Positions 59,356-64,000 of a DNA stretch of 64,000 nt are shown piece after piece. The position numbers and the translations under genes are program-made. The stretch is from Streptomyces sp. BK239 (lineage in GTDB: Bacteria; Actinomycetota; Actinomycetes; Streptomycetales; Streptomycetaceae), in the NCBI RefSeq assembly GCF_004217285.1, contig NZ_SHKS01000006.1, positions 62,001-126,000 of the forward strand, in the 5' to 3' direction. Positions within the stretch are counted from its first letter, which is position 1, and every line of letters starts with the position of its first letter. The notes under the pieces were generated by a model, which was given only the letters and a program-made list of their open reading frames with translations, did no database searches and was not told the DNA's origin.

Positions 59356-59598
59356 ATGGAACGGCCTGAGGCGCAGGAGCTGGGGGCGAGGGAGCGGGAC
59401 ATCCTCGCCCTGGAACGGCGCGGGTTCTCCGGGCCCGGCGCGAAGGAGCGGGTGATCCGTGAGGAGCTTCAGCTGTCCCCGGTGCGCTACTACCAGCTCC
59501 TCAACGCCCTCCTGGACGACCCGCGCGCCCTGGCCCACGACCCGGTGACGGTCAACCGCCTCCGCCGCGTCCGGGAGGCCCGCCGGGCGGAGCGCTGA
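59356..59598 (+). CDS. DUF3263 small HTH protein
   Basis: 80 aa from ATG 59356. ERDILALERRGFSGPGAKERVIREELQLSPVRYYQLLNALLDDPRALAHDPVTVNRLRRVREARRAER is the whole DUF3263 domain, resembling a short HTH (a sigma-region-4-like fold is plausible). TACCGT (59343-59348) ends 7 bp before the ATG, so the mRNA may be leaderless, though AGGG is also present. Function unknown. Confidence 0.85.
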   Translation: MERPEAQELGARERDILALERRGFSGPGAKERVIREELQLSPVRYYQLLNALLDDPRALAHDPVTVNRLRRVREARRAER

Positions 59599-59650
59599 GA
59601 CCCCCTCCGGGGGAGGTGCGCCGATTCGGTGAGCCCATGTGCGTCCTCGC

Positions 59651-59740
59651 GCCCTGGGGGCTACGCCCCCAGACCCCCTGTCGGCCCTGAACGGGCCTCG
59701 TCCTCGAACTCCCCCGGAGGGGGGACCCCCGGACGGGCTG
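59651..59740. repeat. Streptomyces intergenic palindromic repeat
   Basis: CTGGGGGC-TAC-GCCCCCAG hairpin (59654-59672) is followed by CCCTGAACGGGCCTCGTCCTCGA and later GGACGGGCTG. This order is that of a repeat family I recall as common between genes in Streptomyces genomes. Confidence 0.65.
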
Positions 59741-59774
59741 GGATGGTGTCGGCGCCCGCGGATAACCTCACCGT

Positions 59775-60611
59775 ATGGGCACCCAACTCCCCACCCCCAC
59801 GACCCCCCGCGGCCGGGAGGCGCTCGAGGCGATCCTCGCGCGCCCCGGCGCCACCCTCGTCGCCCTCGACTTCGACGGCACCCTCGCCCCCATCGTCGAG
59901 AACCCCGACGACGCCCGGGCGCACCCCGACGCCGTCCCCGCGCTCGCGGCGCTCGCCCCGAAGGTCGCCTCCGTCGCGGTCGTCACCGGCCGGCCTCCCG
60001 CCGTGGCCGTGCGCAACGGCGGCTTCGCCGGGGTGCCGGGCCTGGACCGGCTGGTGGTGCTCGGGCACTACGGCGCCGAACGCTGGGACGCCCGCACCGA
60101 CACCGTCAGCGCGCCCGACCCCCACCCCGGCGTCGCCTCCGCCCGCGCCGAACTGCCGGACGTGCTGGAGGCGGCCGGGGCGTGGCAGGGGACGTGGGTG
60201 GAGGAGAAGGGCCGGGCCGTCGCCGTGCACACCCGGCGCGCCGAGGACCCGCAGGCCGCCTTCGAGGCGCTGCGCAAGCCCCTCGCCGACCTCGCCGCCC
60301 GGCACGGGCTGATCGTCGAGCCGGGCCGCATGGTCCTGGAGCTGCGGCCGCCCGGCGTGGACAAGGGCGTCGCCCTGACCGAGTACGTGCGGGAGATCGG
60401 CGCCGAGTGCGTCCTCTACGCCGGCGACGACCTGGGCGACCTCCCCGCCTTCGCCGCCGTCGACGAGCTCCGCTCCGAGGGGGTGCCCGGCCTGCTCGTG
60501 GCCAGCGGCAGCGCCGAGGTCACCGAGCTCTCCGAGCGCGCGGACCTCGTCGTCGACGGCCCGGCAGGCGTCGTACGACTGCTGCGCGTGCTCGCGGATC
60601 AGCTGGGCTGA
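59775..60611 (+). CDS. otsB: Trehalose-6-phosphate phosphatase
   Basis: 278 aa, HAD superfamily. ALDFDGTLAPIVENPDDARAHPD is motif I with the nucleophile Asp. VVTGRPPAVAV, KGVALTEYV (motif III Lys) and VLYAGDDLGDLPAFA (motif IV) follow. It removes phosphate from trehalose-6-P to give trehalose. The -10-like TAACCT (59763-59768) ends 6 bp before the ATG, with no ribosome site, so the transcript is probably leaderless. It is convergent with otsA, overlapping by 13 bp. Confidence 0.93.
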   Translation: MGTQLPTPTTPRGREALEAILARPGATLVALDFDGTLAPIVENPDDARAHPDAVPALAALAPKVASVAVVTGRPPAVAVRNGGFAGVPGLDRLVVLGHYGAERWDARTDTVSAPDPHPGVASARAELPDVLEAAGAWQGTWVEEKGRAVAVHTRRAEDPQAAFEALRKPLADLAARHGLIVEPGRMVLELRPPGVDKGVALTEYVREIGAECVLYAGDDLGDLPAFAAVDELRSEGVPGLLVASGSAEVTELSERADLVVDGPAGVVRLLRVLADQLG

Positions 60612-62035
60612 ACGCCCCGCAGCGCCTGCAGCTGATCCAGGAACCACTGGGCCGGGGGCAGCGCGGTCGCGGCCGCCGTCAGCCTCTTGGTGTGCTCCGC
60701 CCGCTCCTGCGCCGGCGTGGTGAGCGCCTCGTGCAGGGCGCGGGCGGTCTCCAGCACGTCGTAGGGGTTCACCACGATCGCGTCGTCGCCGAGTTCCGCG
60801 TACGCGCCGGCCTCCCGGGACAGGACCAGCACGCAGCCCTCGTCGGAGACGACCGGCACCTCCTTCGCGACGAGGTTCATGCCGTCCCGGATGGGGTTGA
60901 CCAGGGCGACGTCGGCGAGGCGGTAGGCGGCTAGGGAGCGGGCGAAGTCGTCCTTGACGTGCAGGACGACCGGGGTCCAGCCGGGGGTGCCGTACGACTC
61001 GTTGATCTCCCGGGCGACCCGCTGCACCTCGGCGGTGTAGTCGCGGTAGACCGCGAGGTCCTGGCGGGAGGGGTAGGCGAAGGCGACGTGGACGACGCGT
61101 TCGCGCCACTCCGGGCGGTCGTCGAGGAGCTGCCGGTAGGCCAGCAGGCCGCGCACGATGTTCTTCGACAGCTCGGTGCGGTCGACGCGGACGATGGTCC
61201 GGCGGGCGCCGCCGTCGGGAGCGGCGCCGATCTCCTCGCGCAGCGCCGCCATGCGCTCGTCGACGTCCGGCTCGTGGGAGCGGGCGCGCAGGAAGTCGCC
61301 GTCCGCGCCGAGCCCGTGCACGCCGACCTCGGTCCCGTCGAGGCCGCCGGCGAACTCGTCGCAGCACGCGGTGAAGGCGTCCGCCCAGCGGCGGGTGAGG
61401 AAGCCGAGCCGGTCCGCGCCGAGCATGCCCCGCAGCAGCTGCCGGCGGACGTCGGCGGGCAGCAGGCCGAAGTAGTCCACGGGCGCCCACGGCGTGTGCG
61501 AGAAGTGGCCGATGCGCAGGTCGGGGCGGAGCTCGCGGAGCATCCCGGGGACCAGGCACAGGTGGTAGTCCTGCACGAGGACGGCCGCGCCCGGCGCCGC
61601 CTCCTCGGCGAGCGCCTCCGCGAAGGCGCGGTTGTACGTCTCGTACGACGCCCACTGGCGTCGGAAGCCGGCGTCGAACACCGGCTCCAGCGGGGTCTGG
61701 TAGAGCAGGTGGTGGACGAACCAGAGCACGGAGTTGGCGATGCCGTTGTAGGCGTCGGCGTGCACGTCGGCGGGGATGTCCAGCATCCGCACGCCGTCCT
61801 CGCCGACCCCGCGCCGGACCGCCTCGCGGTCGTCGTCGGAGAGGGCCGAGCACACCCACAGGGCGCCCGCCTCCGGGCCGATGGCGGACAGGCCCGACAC
61901 CAGGCCGCCGCCGCCCCGTTTGGTCTGCAGCGAGCCGTCCTCGGAGACCGTGTAGGAGACCGGGCCGCGGTTGGACGCGACCAACACCTGAGCACCCTGA
62001 GCAGCGACGTCGTGCGGGGAAGCCGTGGAAGCCAT
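60599..62035 (-). CDS. otsA: Trehalose-6-phosphate synthase
   Basis: 478 aa from ATG 62035. GT20 enzyme joining UDP-glucose (or other NDP-glucose) and Glc-6-P. VLVASNRGPVSYTVSEDGSLQTKRGGGGLVSGL, AVLVQDYHLCLVPGMLR, RIGHFSHTPWAPVDYFGLLP and LADVALVNPIRDGMNLVAKE are the signatures. TAGGTT (62048-62043 on minus) ends 7 bp before the ATG, suggesting leaderless transcription. It lies between otsB (3') and gpgS. Confidence 0.94.
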   Translation of the reverse strand: MASTASPHDVAAQGAQVLVASNRGPVSYTVSEDGSLQTKRGGGGLVSGLSAIGPEAGALWVCSALSDDDREAVRRGVGEDGVRMLDIPADVHADAYNGIANSVLWFVHHLLYQTPLEPVFDAGFRRQWASYETYNRAFAEALAEEAAPGAAVLVQDYHLCLVPGMLRELRPDLRIGHFSHTPWAPVDYFGLLPADVRRQLLRGMLGADRLGFLTRRWADAFTACCDEFAGGLDGTEVGVHGLGADGDFLRARSHEPDVDERMAALREEIGAAPDGGARRTIVRVDRTELSKNIVRGLLAYRQLLDDRPEWRERVVHVAFAYPSRQDLAVYRDYTAEVQRVAREINESYGTPGWTPVVLHVKDDFARSLAAYRLADVALVNPIRDGMNLVAKEVPVVSDEGCVLVLSREAGAYAELGDDAIVVNPYDVLETARALHEALTTPAQERAEHTKRLTAAATALPPAQWFLDQLQALRGVQPS

Positions 62036-62099
62036 ACGCCTCAACCTAGCCCGCACGGGAAACGCTCAAACGTACGGAAGCCCTCCGAGGGGGTGTCGC

Positions 62100-63071
62100 T
62101 CACGCCACCCTGCGGGAGGCGTATTCCGCGATCTCCGCCATCGGCGGCCGCTCCTCGGTGTCCACCGGGTGGGTGCGCGGCTCGAAGCCGTTCGCGCCGC
62201 GCTCGAACTGGGTGAGGGCGGGGCGCACCAGGTGGCCGCGGGCCAGCCGCAGTTGTGCGGTGCGGTAGATCGCCGCCGCCATCCGGCCGAGCGCCTGCCC
62301 GTCCTGGTGGCGGTGCCTGCGCACGCCCACGTCGACCTGGGCGAGCGCGTCCAGACCGACCAGGTGCAGCGCGTCGACGAGCATCCCCAGCTCCACCCCG
62401 TAGCCGACGGGGAAGGGCAGCCGTTCCAGCAGGCTGCGGCGGGCCGCGTACTCGCCGCCGAGGGGCTGCACGAAGCCCGCGAGATGCGGCCAGTGCATGT
62501 TCAGCAGCGGGCGCGCCATCAGTTCCGTGACCCGGCCGCCCTGGCCGGCCGCCCCGGTGGGGGAGGGCGTGTCGGCTCCGGCGCCCAGGGGGCGGTCGTA
62601 CATGGCCTTGACCAGGTCCACGCCGGGATCGGTGAGCAGAGGGCCGACGATTCCGGACACGAAGTCGGAGGAGAACTCCCGCAGATCGGCGTCCACGAAG
62701 CAGACGATGTCGCCCGTGGTGACCAGCAGCGAGCGCCACAGCACCTCGCCCTTGCCGGGCAGCGCCGGGATGCGGGGGAGTATCGCGTCCCGGTGGACGA
62801 CGCGCGCCCCCGCCGCCGCGGCGACCTGGGAGGTGCGGTCGGTGGAGCCGGAGTCGACGACGACGATCTCGTCGACGAGCGGGGCCTGCCGCATGAGGTC
62901 GTGACGGATGACCGTGACGATCTCGCCGACCGTCTCCTCCTCGTTCAGCGCGGGCAGCACCACGGAAACCGACTGGCCCGAGGCGCGCTTGGCGGCCAGG
63001 ATTCTGTGCAGCGGGCGATCGGTCACCGACCAGGAGCGGGTGGCGAGCCAGCGCCCGACTTCTTCCAGCAC
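62100..63071 (-). CDS. gpgS: Glucosyl-3-phosphoglycerate synthase-like glycosyltransferase
   Basis: 323 aa, GT81-type. SVSVVLPALNEEETVGEIVTVIRHDLM, DEIVVVDSGSTDRTSQVAAAAGARVVHR, IVCFVDADLREFSSDFVSGIVGPLL (the DxD-like DAD binds metal) and FPVGYGVELGMLVDA match mycobacterial GpgS (Rv1208). It makes glucosyl-3-phosphoglycerate from NDP-glucose and 3-PG, precursor of glucosylglycerate, a compatible solute. No gpgP phosphatase is adjacent. Confidence 0.85.
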   Translation of the reverse strand: MLEEVGRWLATRSWSVTDRPLHRILAAKRASGQSVSVVLPALNEEETVGEIVTVIRHDLMRQAPLVDEIVVVDSGSTDRTSQVAAAAGARVVHRDAILPRIPALPGKGEVLWRSLLVTTGDIVCFVDADLREFSSDFVSGIVGPLLTDPGVDLVKAMYDRPLGAGADTPSPTGAAGQGGRVTELMARPLLNMHWPHLAGFVQPLGGEYAARRSLLERLPFPVGYGVELGMLVDALHLVGLDALAQVDVGVRRHRHQDGQALGRMAAAIYRTAQLRLARGHLVRPALTQFERGANGFEPRTHPVDTEERPPMAEIAEYASRRVA

Positions 63072-63094
63072 GGTCTGCGGCTCCTCACTGTCGC

Positions 63095-63130
63095 GATCAC
63101 ACCAGGTGCACAGGGGGTGACCGTGTGATC
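63095..63130. repeat. Inverted repeat upstream of gpgS
   Basis: GATCACAC (63095-63102) and GTGTGATC (63123-63130), 20 bp apart, 24 bp before the gpgS start. Possible operator or mRNA hairpin in the gap between gpgS and thrC. Confidence 0.6.
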
Positions 63131-63252
63131 CGTCTCGCGCTTCGGACGACTATCTCAACTGTCCGGGGTGTCGGTTACAGTCTTGAACAACGCGGATGAC
63201 CATCGCATGTCCGGGGTCAATCCGGCGTTCAGGGATCAACAACTGCATACCG

Positions 63253-63396
63253 CTCATCCAGAGGGGCAGAGGGACACGGCCCGATGAAGCCCCGGCAACC
63301 CTCCAGCCGGCTCTTGTCACACAGACGTGGCGGGGCTCCCGGCTCGGGAAGGTGCCAAATCCGTCTCACGGCGAGATGCGTCGTGAGGAAGATGAG
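63253..63396 (+). ncRNA. SAM-I (S-box) riboswitch upstream of thrC
   Basis: P1 CTCATC (63253-63258) pairs with GATGAG (63391-63396). Inside are the conserved S-box blocks: CCAGAGGGGCAGAGGGACACGGCCCGATGAAGCCCCGGCAACC (63258-63300), then GGTGCCAAATCC (63351-63362) with the pseudoknot and kink-turn order of the class. Binding SAM should favour a terminator or sequester translation of thrC, whose ATG is 21 bp downstream. Confidence 0.85.
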
Positions 63397-63416
63397 GAGA
63401 AAGGGCCTCGCCTCAC

Positions 63417-64000
63417 ATGGCTGCGCAGACTGTTGCGACCGGAACCACCGCTTCCATCGGCACCTCCGCCCCCGCCGTCGATCTCGGCCCCGCCGCGGCG
63501 CTGAGCTGCCGGGAGTGCGGTCACCGCGTCCCCCTCGGCCCGCTCTTCGCCTGCGAGGAGTGTTTCGGCCCGCTGGAGATCGCCTACGACTTCTCCTCCT
63601 ACGACACGGAGGAGCTCCGCAAGCGCATCGAGGCCGGCCCTGCCGACATCTGGCGCTACGCCCCGCTGCTGCCCGTCCCGGCCGACGTCGCGGACAAGCC
63701 GAACATCAACCCCGGCTGGACCAAGCTCGTCCAGGCCGACAACCTGGCCCGCGAGCTGGGCGTCGAGCCCGGCAAGCTGTTCGTCAAGGACGACTCCGGC
63801 AACCCGACCCACTCCTTCAAGGACCGGGTCGTCGCCCAGGCCCTGGAGGCCGCCCGCGCGTTCGGCTTCACCACCCTTTCCTGCTCCTCCACCGGCAACC
63901 TCGCCGGCGCGGTGGGCGCCGCCGCGGCCCGGGCCGGCTTCCGCTCCTGCGTGTTCATCCCGCACGACCTGGAGCAGGGCAAGGTCGTCATGGCGGCGGT
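63417..64000 (+). CDS. thrC: Threonine synthase, N-terminal part (cut by window edge)
   Basis: 194 codons visible from ATG 63417. A zinc-ribbon-like N-terminus (CRECGHRVPLGPLFACEECFGPLEI) precedes the PLP domain: DDSGNPTHSFKDRVVAQALEAAR, with the Schiff-base Lys in SFKDR, and CSSTGNLAGAVGAAAARAGFRSCVFIP. The enzyme converts O-phospho-L-homoserine to threonine. The upstream SAM riboswitch links its expression to methionine status, because homoserine feeds both pathways. Confidence 0.9.
   Translation, partial: MAAQTVATGTTASIGTSAPAVDLGPAAALSCRECGHRVPLGPLFACEECFGPLEIAYDFSSYDTEELRKRIEAGPADIWRYAPLLPVPADVADKPNINPGWTKLVQADNLARELGVEPGKLFVKDDSGNPTHSFKDRVVAQALEAARAFGFTTLSCSSTGNLAGAVGAAAARAGFRSCVFIPHDLEQGKVVMAA

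Overview
The window is very GC-rich (about 70% or more) actinobacterial chromosome, almost certainly Streptomyces. The evidence is strong C/G third-position bias, many GTG starts, mycothiol biosynthesis (mshA), the PhoU/PhoR-PhoP locus with a metallothionein-like gene, an MsiK-type shared sugar ATPase, a GAF-PAS-GGDEF cyclase of CdgB type with BldD-like sites, and DasR-like sites at nagK-nagA. Gene order matches my memory of the S. coelicolor SCO4200-SCO4293 core region, with accessory islands between the blocks. Both ends cut genes: a HAD hydrolase at the left and threonine synthase at the right.

Layout. 1-9.5 kb is mostly accessory: HAD fragment, a double-domain phosphotransferase with a TetR gene, a HelR-like RNA polymerase-associated motor ATPase with a probable leaderless start, a second HAD protein, an imine-reductase-like oxidoreductase divergent from an HxlR regulator, GNAT, DUF6228 and NUDIX genes. 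9.5-11.3 kb is an XRE / HBHA-like / DUF2516 cassette with the same order as mycobacterial Rv0474-Rv0476. 11.4-21.3 kb holds a receiver-PP2C phosphatase, a secreted NlpC/P60 hydrolase, a methyltransferase, mshA-YbjN, AraC, DUF2000, MFS and gpmA. 21.3-23.9 kb is an arsenic cluster (arsC, aquaglyceroporin, arsR, and divergent arsI) without an ArsB/Acr3 pump. 24.1-28.3 kb is mtpA, phoU // phoR-phoP and an LpqE-like lipoprotein. 28.9-33.6 kb is carD-ispD-ispF-cysS-rlmB, the same order as in mycobacteria. 33.8-41.8 kb holds DoxX, a nucleotidyltransferase, a MerR-peroxiredoxin fusion, a lipoprotein hydrolase, a phosphatase, a sigma-factor remnant and msiK. tRNA-Thr(TGT) lies at 42.0 kb. 42-51.4 kb is mixed: a drug-kinase-like gene, MFS, FAD oxidoreductase, pentapeptide protein, M1 peptidase, terD, arfB, GNAT, flavin reductase. 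51.7-64 kb holds cdgB, a carbohydrate-binding membrane protein, a PfkB-like kinase, nagK-nagA, a sugar-binding lipoprotein, otsB, otsA, gpgS, and a SAM-I riboswitch ahead of thrC.

How the genes connect. PhoR-PhoP likely controls itself and phoU through PHO boxes between the divergent genes. GlcNAc use (nagK-nagA) and the sugar-binding protein share an intergenic array of DasR-like sites, and MsiK could energise that importer, whose permeases are not here. otsA, otsB and gpgS make compatible solutes from nucleotide sugars. The ars genes form a divergent regulon around an ArsR-type palindrome, and ArsI and MtpA both have cysteine-rich tails. The most unusual items are the in-frame MerR-PrxQ fusion with its own MerR-type promoter and a strong internal start, the SAM riboswitch on threonine synthase, the three-copy DasR-like array, and a PfkB-family kinase lacking the normal GAGD motif. 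No CRISPR array, insertion sequence or prophage was seen.
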